DNA from: Comamonadaceae bacterium PBBC1
GTDB lineage: Bacteria; Pseudomonadota; Gammaproteobacteria; Burkholderiales; Burkholderiaceae_C
Length of the DNA stretch: 64,000 nucleotides
NCBI GenBank assembly: GCA_002256145.1
Contig: NKIP01000001.1
Coordinates: 62,001-126,000 of the forward strand
Reading direction: 5' to 3'
Under the pieces are notes generated by a model that searched no databases, had not been told where the DNA came from, and saw only the letters and a list, made by a program, of their open reading frames with translations. Shown here piece after piece: positions 1 through 8,683 of this stretch. The position numbers and the translations under genes were made by a program. Position 1 is the first letter of the stretch; each line of letters opens with the position of its first letter.

Positions 1-1
1 C

Positions 2-829
2 GCCAACTTCCAAACTGGCGACAAGACAGTTTTGGGCACCACCATCGCGGGCTCACTCAGTGGCCCACAAGCGCTGTCTTTGGCCTTGGACACCTTGGCC
101 AATCACCCCAACGTGGGGCCTTTTATGGGGCGTCAACTCATCCAGCGCTTCACCATGAGCCACCCCAGCGCCGCTTACGTGGGCCGTGTTGCCGCCGTGT
201 TCAACAACAATGGGCGCGGTGTGCGCGGTGACTTGAAAGCCACCTTGCGCGCCGTTTTGCTCGACCCTGAAGCACGCGCAACACCCTCTGGCAATGCATC
301 TGGGCGCCTGCGTGAGCCCGTGCACCGTTTTGTGCAATGGGGGCGCAGCTTCGGCATCACCAGCGCCTCAGGTCGCTGGGCCATCGGTGACACGAGCGAC
401 CCTGCCAGCCGCCTGGGCCAAAGCCCTTGGCGCAGCCCATCGGTGTTCAATTTCTTTCGTCCAGGCTATGTGCCACCGGGCCATGAATTGGCCGCCAACC
501 AGATCACGGCCCCGGAGTTTCAGCTGCTCAACGAAAGCACCATCGCGGGTTACCTCAACTTCATGCAGTCGGTCATCGGCAATGGCATCGCCAGTGGTGA
601 TGTCACCGCCAATTACGCTCACGAGCTGAGCCTTGCGGCTGACGCACCCAAGCTCTTGGCGCACCTGAATTTGCGCCTGGCGGCAGACGCCATCCAGGCC
701 ACGACTTTGTCTGAATTGAGCACCGCCGTGGCCACCATCAACGCATCGAATGCGACAGGCCAACTCAACCGCGTGAAGGCGGCCATCTTGTTGGTGATGG
801 CCTGTCCTGAATACCTGATCCAGAAATAA
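2..829 (+). CDS. DUF1800 family protein, C-terminal part (5' end outside window)
   Basis: The reading frame is open from base 2, so the gene begins outside the window; about 275 C-terminal residues are visible. They match the C-terminal half of the DUF1800 family, with blocks such as SPSVFNFFRPGY and GYLNFMQSVIGN, ending PEYLIQK. DUF1800 proteins are usually 450-600 aa and their biochemical role is unknown. The stop lies 7 bp before a DUF1501 gene, and the two families are habitually encoded as a pair. That arrangement supports a joint cell-envelope role, which is inference only. Confidence 0.88.
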   Translation, partial: ANFQTGDKTVLGTTIAGSLSGPQALSLALDTLANHPNVGPFMGRQLIQRFTMSHPSAAYVGRVAAVFNNNGRGVRGDLKATLRAVLLDPEARATPSGNASGRLREPVHRFVQWGRSFGITSASGRWAIGDTSDPASRLGQSPWRSPSVFNFFRPGYVPPGHELAANQITAPEFQLLNESTIAGYLNFMQSVIGNGIASGDVTANYAHELSLAADAPKLLAHLNLRLAADAIQATTLSELSTAVATINASNATGQLNRVKAAILLVMACPEYLIQK

Positions 830-836
830 GCCGCCC

Positions 837-2264
837 ATGAAACTCAATCGACTGCCTGAATTACAGCGCCGCGAATTTTTGCGGCGCTCTGCACAACTGG
901 GCTTGGCTGGCATGGCTGCGCCTTGGGCCTTGAACCTTGCGGCCCTGGGTGAAGCCGCCGCTGCCGATGCCCGTGGAGGCTACAAAGCGCTGGTTTGCGT
1001 ATTTTTAGCGGGTGGCAACGACAACGGCCGCACCTTGCTGCCCGTTGACGTGGCCAGTCATGCCAATTTGGCGAGCTTGCGCGGAGGCACCACCGACCTG
1101 GGTGGCTTGGTGGCACCACGGGCCAGTTTGGCCACCACCACCTTGTCACCCAGAGTGCCGCTGACAGGCACTGGCGTCAATGGAACGCAACTGGCCATGG
1201 CGGCAGAACTGTTACCGCTCAAACCCTTGTTTGACGCCGGCCAACTGGGCTGGCTGCTCAATGTGGGCTCCCTGATGGAGCCCACCACCAAAGTGCAATA
1301 CCTGGCCAAGTCAGTTCGATTGCCGCCCAAGCTGTTCAGCCACAACGACCAGCAATCGTTTTGGCAAAGCAGCGGTGCCGAAGGGTCCACCAAAGGCTGG
1401 GGCGGTGCCATGGGCGACCTGTTTTTGTCCAGCAACGCCACCAGCACGTTCACCTGCATCAACGCCAGCGGCAATGCGGTGTTTTTGATGGGTGATCAGG
1501 CGGTGCAATACCAAATCAGCAACAGTGGCGCGGTCCCCGTCAACGGGGTGGTGTCGAATTTGTTTGGGTCAGCGGCATGCAGCCAAGCTCTGAACAAAAT
1601 GATCACGGCGTCGCGCACGCACTGGATGGAGGCCGAACTCAACCGCGTGGCTTTGCGCTCCATCAACGCCCAAGCCACCGTCAAAGCCGCATTGGGCAAT
1701 GCCAATGCCTTGCCGTTTTCAGCCGCATTCGACACCACCCAAAGCCTGGGTCGCCAATTGCAAATGGTCGCCCGGCTGATTGCGGGACGCAGCACACTGG
1801 GTGCACAGCGACAGGTTTTCTTTGTCAGCATCGGGGGCTTTGACAACCACGATTTTTTGCTCACCCAACACCCCGGCTTGCTCGGGCAACTGGCCAACGG
1901 CTTGAGCACCTTCCAGTCCGCCATGACCGAGTTGGGCATGGCAGACAATGTGACCACCTTCACGGCCAGCGACTTTGGCCGCACGCTGAGCAGCAACGGC
2001 GATGGCAGCGACCACGGATGGGGTGCGCACCATCTGGTCATGGGCGGTGCCGTTCGCGGTCAGCGCTTTTGGGGCAAGTGGCCTTTACAGGCCCACAATG
2101 GCCCGAACGACCTGGGTCAGGGGCGCTTGATCCCCACCACCAGCGTCGACCAACTGGGTGCCACCTTGGCCAAGTGGATGGGGGTCAGCCCCACCGAGGT
2201 CAGTGCTTTGTTTCCCAACATCACCCGTTTTGACCAGCCCGACTTGGGATTTTTCAGCGCCTGA
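837..2264 (+). CDS. DUF1501 family protein with Tat-type signal
   Basis: 475 aa. The N terminus carries a twin-arginine motif (RREFLRRS, residues about 11-18) followed by a hydrophobic Ala/Leu stretch, so Tat-dependent export to the periplasm is likely. The body matches DUF1501, a family related to the alkaline phosphatase/sulfatase fold, with GGNDNGR near residue 60, SHNDQQSFWQ near 166 and SDFGRTLSSNG near 383. The substrate is unknown. It starts 7 bp after the upstream DUF1800 gene, so the two are probably co-transcribed and may work together. Confidence 0.9.
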   Translation: MKLNRLPELQRREFLRRSAQLGLAGMAAPWALNLAALGEAAAADARGGYKALVCVFLAGGNDNGRTLLPVDVASHANLASLRGGTTDLGGLVAPRASLATTTLSPRVPLTGTGVNGTQLAMAAELLPLKPLFDAGQLGWLLNVGSLMEPTTKVQYLAKSVRLPPKLFSHNDQQSFWQSSGAEGSTKGWGGAMGDLFLSSNATSTFTCINASGNAVFLMGDQAVQYQISNSGAVPVNGVVSNLFGSAACSQALNKMITASRTHWMEAELNRVALRSINAQATVKAALGNANALPFSAAFDTTQSLGRQLQMVARLIAGRSTLGAQRQVFFVSIGGFDNHDFLLTQHPGLLGQLANGLSTFQSAMTELGMADNVTTFTASDFGRTLSSNGDGSDHGWGAHHLVMGGAVRGQRFWGKWPLQAHNGPNDLGQGRLIPTTSVDQLGATLAKWMGVSPTEVSALFPNITRFDQPDLGFFSA

Positions 2265-2368
2265 ATCTCCGCCGTGGGCATGGGAGATGGCGTTCAGGGT
2301 GAAGTTTTGTGCGCGTCTAAAGCGCCATCAACCCTGCGCCATCACCCCTTCGCCACCAAAACACACCA

Positions 2369-2809
2369 TCAGGGCCGATCTGCAGCGCGCACTTGGGCCG
2401 ATGCGGGCAAGCCAAAGACCCGGTCGAAGCACCAGGTGAACGCAATGGCATAAAAGAAAAAGAAGGCCAGCAGGCCCAAATTGGCCACCAAGGCAGCGGT
2501 GAGCGAAATGTCGAGCCACAGCGACATGACGGGCAAAAGAATGATGACCAAGCCGCCCTCAAAACCCGCCCCGTGGGCCAGCCGCCTGACAAAGGAGCGG
2601 CCACGCACCGATTGGCGCGACTCCCAGCGCTCAAACAGCGAGTTGAAGACGTAGTTCCATGTCAGTGCAATGCTCGACAACACGACCGCCAGGCCCAAGG
2701 TGGAGGTGGGCGACTTGTCAAAAGCCACACTCAACACCGGCCCGACCACAGCAATGGCAATGGCCTCGTACAAAAGGGCTTGGAGAACGCGGCGGGTGGT
2801 GGGGGTCAT
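2369..2809 (-). CDS. PACE-family transmembrane efflux protein
   Basis: 146 aa integral membrane protein with four predicted helices arranged as two copies of the bacterial transmembrane pair domain. Copy one runs about residues 1-65 (NYVFNSLFERWE) and copy two about 70-135 (FEGGLVIILLPVMSLWL, then TWCFDRVFGLP). This is the layout of the proteobacterial antimicrobial compound efflux (PACE) family, represented by AceI, which exports chlorhexidine and other cationic biocides or polyamines in exchange for protons. The substrate here is unknown. The gene is convergent with the DUF1501 gene. Confidence 0.88.
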   Translation of the reverse strand: MTPTTRRVLQALLYEAIAIAVVGPVLSVAFDKSPTSTLGLAVVLSSIALTWNYVFNSLFERWESRQSVRGRSFVRRLAHGAGFEGGLVIILLPVMSLWLDISLTAALVANLGLLAFFFFYAIAFTWCFDRVFGLPASAQVRAADRP

Positions 2810-2863
2810 GTTGGCGAACGCGGTGAGGTGAGCGGTGAGGTGGCCAGCAAGGCGTTGCAGAAT

Positions 2864-3115
2864 TCAAGAAGGCAACACATCCTGATCTTCAGGGGCTTGC
2901 CCGCCTTGACGGCTCAAGAATGCCAGTGCGGCATTCACATCGCCACGTTGGGCACGCTGGGCAAAGTAATCGGCTGTTTTCATGGCTGAGAGCTTTTCAG
3001 CCACGGCACTCACAATGAATTGGTTCAAGGTGGTGCCGTCTTCACGGGCTACTTGCTCTGCTCCCGCCTTCAGTGAAAGCGGCAAACGCAGGGCGTAATT
3101 GCTTTGAGTTCCCAT
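2864..3115 (-). CDS. Ribbon-helix-helix/HicB-like antitoxin
   Basis: 83 aa. The N terminus (YALRLPLSLKAGAEQVA, then GTTLNQFIVSAVAEKLSA) has the short strand plus two-helix pattern of a CopG/HicB-type ribbon-helix-helix DNA-binding protein, as in antitoxins. The C terminus is a short acidic tail. An aaggag Shine-Dalgarno lies 6 bp before the ATG. No intact toxin is adjacent. The 85 bp upstream, after the queF stop, encode what may be the last residues of a PIN toxin, so this may be an orphan antitoxin. Confidence 0.72.
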   Translation of the reverse strand: MGTQSNYALRLPLSLKAGAEQVAREDGTTLNQFIVSAVAEKLSAMKTADYFAQRAQRGDVNAALAFLSRQGGQAPEDQDVLPS

Positions 3116-3116
3116 A

Positions 3117-3202
3117 TCAGGCTCCTTGAAAAAATTGCCGTGGCGTCATGACACCGATGCCGAACTTGGTCAAATGCTGGCCCGTGTCCATGAATCCCCA
3201 AT
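3117..3202 (-). pseudogene. Possible remnant of PIN-family toxin C terminus
   Basis: Between the queF stop and the antitoxin start, the minus strand encodes about 28 residues ending HLTKFGIGVMTPRQFFQGA, with a stop one base before the antitoxin ATG. The pattern of short strand plus TPRQF resembles the conserved end of COG1569-type PIN toxins. Everything upstream that would hold the catalytic acidic residues is replaced by queF. This is a weak call based on one short segment. Confidence 0.4.
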
Positions 3203-4048
3203 TCACTGCCGCGCCGTGCGCACATTGGGCGGCAATGCGCCCGGTGCGCTGGTGCGCCAGGGGTTGATGTCCAGCCCGCCGCGCCGGGTGTAGCGGGCGT
3301 AGACCGTCAGCTTGGTGGGCTTGCAGCGCGTCCAGATGTCCATGAAGATGCGCTCGACGCATTGCTCATGAAACTCGTTGTGGTTGCGAAAACTCACGAT
3401 GTATTGCAGCAAACCCGCTTGCTCGATCTGCGGGCCGCTGTAGGTGATTTGCACGCTGCCCCAGTCGGGCTGGCCTGTGACCAGGCAATTGCTTTTGAGC
3501 AAATGGCTGACCAGCGTTTCACTGACCGGCTGCTCGTCTTGCTTGGCCGTCAGCAAGTCGGGCGCGGGCTGGTAGCGGCTGCATTCGATGTCCATGCGGT
3601 CGAGGTTGAGGCCGTCGAGCTCGTGCACGGGCTCGGCGTCAAACTGTTCTTGCAGCAGCAGCTTCACGCCCACACTGGCTTGCATGGTGCCGCCGTGCCA
3701 GATGGCCGCGCTGATGTCGCGGCGGATCATGTCGCGCACCACGTCGGCACTTTCCAAGCGGGTGTTGTTGAAGCTGTTCAAATACAGCTTGAAGGACTTG
3801 CTCTCCACAATGTGTGTGCTCTCGGCAGGCACGGTGATGTGGGCCAGCGCTACTTGCGGTTTGCCCTTGGTATTGAGCCAGGACAGCTCAAACGCGGTCC
3901 ACAGGTCGGCCCCAAAAAACACGGGCTGCCCGGTGACGCCGATTTCGGCCCGCTTGGTGGCGCGGGGAATGGGAAACAGCAAACTCGCGTCGTACTGGTC
4001 CACATAGGCGCTGGACTTGCCCAGTTGGGATTGTTCTGGCGAGTTCAT
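3203..4048 (-). CDS. queF: NADPH-dependent 7-cyano-7-deazaguanine reductase, long form
   Basis: 281 aa, the length of the E. coli-type two-domain QueF. It reduces preQ0 to preQ1, the last free-base step before insertion of the queuosine precursor into tRNA. Visible signatures are the QueF motif [13 protein letters not shown] (about residues 81-93) and the catalytic Cys/Asp region [12 protein letters not shown] (about 187-198). The ATG overlaps the stop of yaaA by 4 bp (ATGA), so the two genes are co-transcribed with yaaA first. Confidence 0.96.
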   Translation of the reverse strand: MNSPEQSQLGKSSAYVDQYDASLLFPIPRATKRAEIGVTGQPVFFGADLWTAFELSWLNTKGKPQVALAHITVPAESTHIVESKSFKLYLNSFNNTRLESADVVRDMIRRDISAAIWHGGTMQASVGVKLLLQEQFDAEPVHELDGLNLDRMDIECSRYQPAPDLLTAKQDEQPVSETLVSHLLKSNCLVTGQPDWGSVQITYSGPQIEQAGLLQYIVSFRNHNEFHEQCVERIFMDIWTRCKPTKLTVYARYTRRGGLDINPWRTSAPGALPPNVRTARQ

Positions 4049-4821
4049 GCTTGCACCTTTCTGCGGAACACCAAACGGTCAGACTCGGACACTTGCGGGT
4101 CGTAGGCGTAGCCTTCCAGGTCAAAGCCCAGCAAGCCTTCGGGGTGGGTGATCTTGTTTTGGATGGCAAACCGCGCCATCAGGCCCCGCGCCCGCTTGGC
4201 GTTGAAGCTGATGATTTTGTATTTGCCGCCCTTGAAGTCTTCGAACACGCATTCGATGACGCGGGCCTTGAGGGTTTTGCGGTCCACAGACTTGAAATAC
4301 TCTTGTGACGCCAGGTTCACGATGACCGGGGTTTTGTCCTTGGCCAGCTGGGTGTTCAGGTACTCGGCAATTTGCGGCCCCCAAAACTTGTAGAGGTTGC
4401 TGCCCTTGTCAGTTTGCAGCGTGGTGCCCATCTCCAGCCGATAGGGCTGCATCCAGTCCAGCGGACGCAACACACCATACAAGCCGCTCAAAATGCCCAC
4501 ATGGGTTTGCGCCCAGTCCAGGTCTTGCGCTGACAGGCTCTTGGCGTCCAGGCCTTCGTACACGTCGCCATTGAAGGCCAGCACGGCTTGCTTGGCGTTT
4601 TTGGCGGTGAATTTGGGGCTCCAAGCTTCATAGCGGGCCACGTTCAGGGCCGACAAAGCGTCTGACAGGTCCATCAACTCGGCAATTTGCTGGGGCGACT
4701 TTTGACGCAGCACCTCAATGAGGGCCTGCGATTGCGGCACAAACTGCGGCAGCGTGTGGGGCACGCCCGCTGCGGGGGTTTCGTAATCCAGAGATTTGGC
4801 GGGTGACAATAAGAACAACAT
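4045..4821 (-). CDS. yaaA: Peroxide stress protein YaaA (UPF0246)
   Basis: 258 aa from the chosen ATG. YaaA binds DNA and limits oxidative damage by lowering unincorporated iron during H2O2 stress. The N terminus [16 protein letters not shown] is the family signature, and the protein ends in the usual FRRKV segment. An in-frame ATG nine bases upstream exists, but AAGGA sits about 9 bp before the ATG at 4821, which also gives the canonical family N terminus. The start codon overlaps that of the divergent pseudouridine synthase. It is followed by queF with a 4-bp overlap. Confidence 0.94.
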   Translation of the reverse strand: MLFLLSPAKSLDYETPAAGVPHTLPQFVPQSQALIEVLRQKSPQQIAELMDLSDALSALNVARYEAWSPKFTAKNAKQAVLAFNGDVYEGLDAKSLSAQDLDWAQTHVGILSGLYGVLRPLDWMQPYRLEMGTTLQTDKGSNLYKFWGPQIAEYLNTQLAKDKTPVIVNLASQEYFKSVDRKTLKARVIECVFEDFKGGKYKIISFNAKRARGLMARFAIQNKITHPEGLLGFDLEGYAYDPQVSESDRLVFRRKVQA

Positions 4822-4822
4822 G
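4819..4822. other. Overlapping divergent start codons in a CATG palindrome
   Basis: The four bases CATG hold the ATG of yaaA on the minus strand (4821-4819) and the ATG of the pseudouridine synthase on the plus strand (4820-4822). No intergenic DNA separates the two divergent genes, so the ribosome-binding and promoter sequences of each must lie inside the other's coding region. Confidence 0.75.
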
Positions 4823-5515
4823 CTCGACATCCTTTACTTGGACGATTATCTCGCCATCGTGAACAAGCCCACGGGCTGGCTGGTGCATCGCACCCCGCTG
4901 GACAAGGGCGAAACCCGCTTTGTGCTGCAAACCCTGCGCGACCAGATCGGGCAGCACGTCTGGCCCGTGCACCGGCTCGACAAAGGCACCAGCGGTGTGC
5001 TGGTGTTTGCGCTGAGCGCCGAGGTGGCCAGCACGCTGGGGCAGGCTTTTGAAAGCGGCGCTGGCCTGCTAAAAACCTACCGCGCTGTGGTGCGCGGATG
5101 GCCTTTGCCTGAGGGTCTGATCGATCACCCTTTAAAGCGCATGCCCGACGACATGCGCACTGAGCGCACCGAAATCCAGCCGGCCCAAAGCCGTTTTGCC
5201 ACCTTGCGCCACTTTGAGCTGCCACTGCCTCAGCAAGGCTTTGCCAGCACCCGCTGCGCCGAAGTAGCGCTGCAGCCGCTGACTGGCCGCCGCCACCAAC
5301 TGCGCCGCCACATGAAACACATCGCCCACCCCATCATCGGCGACGCCACGCACGGCAAGGGGCCGCTCAACCGCGCCGTGGCCGAGGTGATCGGGTTGCA
5401 GCGGCTGTGGTTGCATGCGCAAAGTCTGACGCTGCCCCACCCTGTCAGCGGGCAGGTGCTGCGTTTGGCGTCACCCCTGCCCAGTGAGTGGGGGCTTTGG
5501 GAAGCTTTTGCTTGA
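4820..5515 (+). CDS. truC: RluA-family tRNA pseudouridine synthase (TruC-like)
   Basis: 231 aa from ATG 4820. The catalytic loop [15 protein letters not shown] (near residues 52-66) contains the nucleophilic Asp of RluA/TruC synthases. [20 protein letters not shown] (about 161-180) is the second family signature. The short single-domain form without an S4 domain fits TruC, which makes pseudouridine 65 in certain tRNAs. A TTG 24 bases upstream could be an alternative start, but ATG gives the canonical [17 protein letters not shown]. Two other genes here (queF, yaaA) lie back to back with it. Confidence 0.92.
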   Translation: MLDILYLDDYLAIVNKPTGWLVHRTPLDKGETRFVLQTLRDQIGQHVWPVHRLDKGTSGVLVFALSAEVASTLGQAFESGAGLLKTYRAVVRGWPLPEGLIDHPLKRMPDDMRTERTEIQPAQSRFATLRHFELPLPQQGFASTRCAEVALQPLTGRRHQLRRHMKHIAHPIIGDATHGKGPLNRAVAEVIGLQRLWLHAQSLTLPHPVSGQVLRLASPLPSEWGLWEAFA

Positions 5516-5561
5516 ACATGCCACGAAATAAACCCGCAAGTTGGCATTGCGCGGACGCCCT

Positions 5562-5643
5562 ATTTGTAAGAACCCACCCCTGTGGGCGATAGGCGTGGCA
5601 CACGCCTTGAAAACCATCGCCCACGGGGTGGGCTCCTACAAAT
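5562..5643. repeat. Long REP-like inverted repeat with nested inner hairpin
   Basis: The left arm (5562-5590) and right arm (5616-5643) are near-perfect reverse complements around the core CCCACCCC(T)GTGGGCGAT, with two substitutions and one indel. The loop contains a second perfect palindrome, GGCGTG-gca-CACGCC (5592-5606). The form, GTAGGAGCCCAC next to GTGGGCGAT, resembles repetitive extragenic palindromes of proteobacteria. It lies between two plus-strand genes. It may also act as a transcription terminator or mRNA stabiliser, although no T-run follows. Confidence 0.75.
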
Positions 5644-5751
5644 CGGTGCGATTGTCACCCAACGGATAAGCTTCTGTCCGGTTTTCCATAAGATGCACGG
5701 CTGCGCTTGCTATCGCAAGCCAAGACTCAACCGACCGCGACAACACACCCC

Positions 5752-6873
5752 ATGAGCCTGCTTTTCACTCCTTTCATTTTCGACGCCCCTTCTGGCCCCC
5801 TCACCTTGCCCAACCGCATCGTGATCGCGCCCATGTGCCAGTACTCGGCCGACCACGGCCAAGCCTCCGACTGGCACCTGACGCACTGGACCAACTTGCT
5901 CAACAGCGGCGCGGGCCTGTTCACCATCGAGGCCACTGCGGTCTCGGCCGTGGGCCGCATCAGCCCCGGCTGCCTGGGCTTGTGGGACGACGCGACGCAA
6001 GCGGCGCTGGCCGACAAACTGCACCGCGCCCGCCGCCTGGCTCCCGCCATGCCCGTGTGCATTCAGATCAGCCACGCGGGCCGCAAGGCCTCCAGCGCTT
6101 GCCCCTGGAACGGCGGCATGTTGATCACCCGGGAAAATGGTGGCTGGCAGCCCGTGGCCCCCAGCGCCCTGCCCCACTTGCCGCAAGAAGCCGCGCCCAC
6201 AGAGTTGAGTCTGGCCGACATCGCGCAAATCAAGGCCGACTTTGTCAACACCGCCCGCCGTAGCCATGAACTGGGCATTGAGGCGGTCGAGCTGCACGCC
6301 GCGCACGGCTATTTGCTGCACCAGTTTTTGTCGCCCATTTCCAACCAGCGTACCGACGCGTATGGCGGTTCGTTTGAAAACCGCATCCGCTTTCCGATGG
6401 AAGTGTTCACAGCCGTGCGCGAGGCCTTTGGTGGCACGCTGGGCATGCGCATTTCGGGCACCGACTGGGTGGACGGCGGCTGGACGGTCGAAGAAACCGC
6501 TGACTTGTCTGCGCGGCTCAAACAAGCCGGGGCGCAGTTCGTGCACATCTCGTCGGGCGGCGTGTCGCCCTTGCAAAAAATCACCTTGGGGCCAGAGTAC
6601 CAAGTGCACCTGGCCAAAGCCGTCAAAGACAAATCGGACTTGACCACCATCGCTGTGGGCCTGATCACCGAGCCGGCGCAAGCCGAAGCCGTGCTGCAAC
6701 GTGGCGACGCGGATTTGGTGGCCCTGGCCCGCAGCTTTTTGTACAAGCCACGCTGGGGCTGGGAAGCGGCGGTGGCCTTGGGCGGCACGGTCGACTCACA
6801 ACACCAGTACTGGCGCAGCCTGCCCCGCGAAGCCAAAAACATTTTCAACGACGCCAAGATTGGCATGCGCTGA
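5752..6873 (+). CDS. NADH:flavin oxidoreductase, old yellow enzyme family (YqjM/XenA type)
   Basis: 373 aa FMN-dependent TIM-barrel ene-reductase. Visible features include the N-terminal LPNRIVIAPMCQYSA with the Cys typical of the thermophilic-like/YqjM class, QISHAGRK (about residues 103-110), VELHAAHGYLLHQFLSP (about 180-196) with the active-site His pair replaced by the class-typical His-Ala-Ala-His, and the FMN-phosphate region ADLVALARSFLYKP. It reduces activated alkenes using NAD(P)H. The ATG at 5752 gives the family-typical start; an upstream in-frame start at 5707 would add 15 residues of low-quality sequence. A TTT receptor follows 28 bp downstream. Confidence 0.93.
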   Translation: MSLLFTPFIFDAPSGPLTLPNRIVIAPMCQYSADHGQASDWHLTHWTNLLNSGAGLFTIEATAVSAVGRISPGCLGLWDDATQAALADKLHRARRLAPAMPVCIQISHAGRKASSACPWNGGMLITRENGGWQPVAPSALPHLPQEAAPTELSLADIAQIKADFVNTARRSHELGIEAVELHAAHGYLLHQFLSPISNQRTDAYGGSFENRIRFPMEVFTAVREAFGGTLGMRISGTDWVDGGWTVEETADLSARLKQAGAQFVHISSGGVSPLQKITLGPEYQVHLAKAVKDKSDLTTIAVGLITEPAQAEAVLQRGDADLVALARSFLYKPRWGWEAAVALGGTVDSQHQYWRSLPREAKNIFNDAKIGMR

Positions 6874-6901
6874 TTTCCAAACCCTTTAAAGAGAGACAAA
6901 C

Positions 6902-7873
6902 ATGAACACACGTCGCAAAGTTTCCAAACTGCTCGCTTTGGCCACCCTGTGCGCCCCGTTGGCCCTGATGGCGCAAGCCTTCCCCAGCAAGCCCATCACA
7001 CTGGTCGTGCCCGTGCCACCGGGCGGCTTGGTCGACACATCCGCACGCCTGATTGCTGAACCACTGGGCCGCTTGATCGGCCAGTCCATCGTGGTGGAAA
7101 ACAAGGGTGGTGCCAGCGGCAACCTGGCCTACCAGCAAGTGGCGCGCAGCCCCAAAGACGGCCACACTTTGCTGGTGTCGTACTCGGGTTACCACGTTGC
7201 CAACCCGATCCTCATGAGCAAGCTGCCTTGGGAGCTGAAGGACCTGACGCCCGTGGGCCTGATCACCGTGGCCACCAACGTGGTGGCGGTGCACCCTTCG
7301 GTGCCGGTGAATAATATGAAAGAGTTCATCGCCTACGCCAAGCAAAACCCGGGCAAGCTGAACTACGCCTCGCAAGGCAATGGCTCGGTCTCGCACATCG
7401 GCACCGAAATCTTCAAACAGCAAACCGGCGTGAGCTTGGTGCATGTGCCCTACAAAGGCTCGGGCCAAGCCATTGCCGACGTGCTGGCCGGGCAGGTGCA
7501 GGTGTTCATGACCACACCGCCCTCGGTGATGCAACACATCCAGGCGGGCAAGCTCAAGGCGCTGGCCGTCACCGGCAAAAAACGCCACGCGGGCATGCCG
7601 CAAGTGCCCACCATGGCCGAAGCCGGTTACCCCAACTTTGACCTCGAGTCGTGGGTGGCTTTGTACGCCCCAGCGGGCACGCCTGCTGCGGCCATCAACC
7701 AACTGGCCGACGCCGTCAAGCGCAGCCTGGACTTGCCCGAGAGCAAACAACGCGCGGATGCCGCTGGCATTGAAGTTCGCTTTGTGGCTCCGGCCGAAAT
7801 GACCAAGATCCTGGACCGCGACATCGCCGACTGGACGCAGGCCATCAAGGCGGCGAACATCAAGCTCGATTGA
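6902..7873 (+). CDS. TTT-family periplasmic solute receptor (Bug protein)
   Basis: 323 aa. It has a cleavable signal peptide (about 1-24, ending LMAQA) and a mature start FPSKPITLVVPVPPGG, the hallmark of the Bug/TctC family. The ligand-loop motif VPVPPGGLVDTSAR, the block LVHVPYKGSGQAIADVLAGQVQ shown here in parts (near residue 180), and the C-terminal AANIKLD are family-typical. These receptors bind carboxylates, aromatics or amides. No TctA/TctB genes adjoin. GAGAG lies 8 bp before the ATG. It may share an operon with the upstream flavin reductase. The ligand cannot be read from the sequence. Confidence 0.93.
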   Translation: MNTRRKVSKLLALATLCAPLALMAQAFPSKPITLVVPVPPGGLVDTSARLIAEPLGRLIGQSIVVENKGGASGNLAYQQVARSPKDGHTLLVSYSGYHVANPILMSKLPWELKDLTPVGLITVATNVVAVHPSVPVNNMKEFIAYAKQNPGKLNYASQGNGSVSHIGTEIFKQQTGVSLVHVPYKGSGQAIADVLAGQVQVFMTTPPSVMQHIQAGKLKALAVTGKKRHAGMPQVPTMAEAGYPNFDLESWVALYAPAGTPAAAINQLADAVKRSLDLPESKQRADAAGIEVRFVAPAEMTKILDRDIADWTQAIKAANIKLD

Positions 7874-8080
7874 GCTTGGCAACACAACGTGCGCTCGTCG
7901 CCTACAGGTTTTGAACCTGCTGGCTGGAGCCGCGAGTTGCCCTGAAGGGCCAAGACAGAACAAGGCCCGATCAACATTTATCAGGCTCAATGCAGTTTGA
8001 ATGGCCCAAGTTTACATCAGCCATGCGCCTATGGTTGACTCGCATCCAGCATCACCCACCACCAGAAACACGCCCCTTGG

Positions 8081-8167
8081 CAAAACGGCAGGATCGAGCG
8101 TTTGTTTGGCACGCTCAAGCCATTGCTCAAGCAACTTGTCATGCCCAACTACATACTCCCTCTATGA
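8081..8167 (+). pseudogene. Fragment of an IS transposase (integrase-core DDE type)
   Basis: One frame reads QNGRIERLFGTLKPLLKQL before running into a stop at 8165. NGRIERLFGTLK is the conserved block around the catalytic Glu of rve-type DDE transposases. No other part of a transposase is recognisable in the 288 bp between the TTT receptor and the RES toxin gene, so this is a scar of a former insertion. Confidence 0.7.
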
Positions 8168-8683
8168 CCAAGATGCCTGTGTCTGCGGCAGAGCTTTACC
8201 CGGATCAAAAACCTCTAACTTATCTGACGAAGACAGCATCTGACTGAATACCACAAGGTTGGTTCCGCCCTTTGCCAGACGGGATGGAAACAGGATGCCC
8301 TTCGCACCAGAAGCGATGACCAAGTCTCCAATGATCCAACTCGGCGGCTCAATACGCTGGTTAAACCAGAGTTCGCGCCAGTCGCAGTAGAAGTCCTCCC
8401 AGATTGGCTCCCACTCGGATGCGTTGTATCCGAGAGTGAAATCAACCACTGGGTCTAACGATAATTGGTAGCTGGTCAAAGTGCCAGGTGAAAGAAGCGT
8501 GGATACCTGCTGGTACTCGTGAATGGCCGTAGCAGTTTCCATGGCCAGATAAAGCGCATCAACCCCCTGTCGGTTTGCACGCCCACCATGTTTGCCAGCA
8601 CCTGCTCCACTGGTTGGGGCTACAGCCCAACGCGGCACATGCATCCGGTACGCCGTTGCATCGGTCAGTGCGGTCAACTTCAT
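8162..8683 (-). CDS. RES-domain toxin (NAD+-degrading)
   Basis: 173 aa. RES-domain toxins deplete cellular NAD+ by phosphorolysis or hydrolysis. Family features include the early YRMHVPRWA, the YLAMETATAIHEYQQ block with conserved Tyr and Glu, and the C-terminal region around SRLAKGGTNLVVF. The start overlaps the stop of the upstream antitoxin by 4 bp, the standard antitoxin-toxin order of the RES-Xre class. The coding frame is intact. It sits beside a transposase scrap, in keeping with acquisition by transfer. Confidence 0.92.
   Translation of the reverse strand: MKLTALTDATAYRMHVPRWAVAPTSGAGAGKHGGRANRQGVDALYLAMETATAIHEYQQVSTLLSPGTLTSYQLSLDPVVDFTLGYNASEWEPIWEDFYCDWRELWFNQRIEPPSWIIGDLVIASGAKGILFPSRLAKGGTNLVVFSQMLSSSDKLEVFDPGKALPQTQASWS

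Noticed and set aside
5710..6699. Minus-strand frame of 329 codons opposite the flavin reductase
   Set aside because: Antisense shadow; the plus strand shows a full old-yellow-enzyme sequence.
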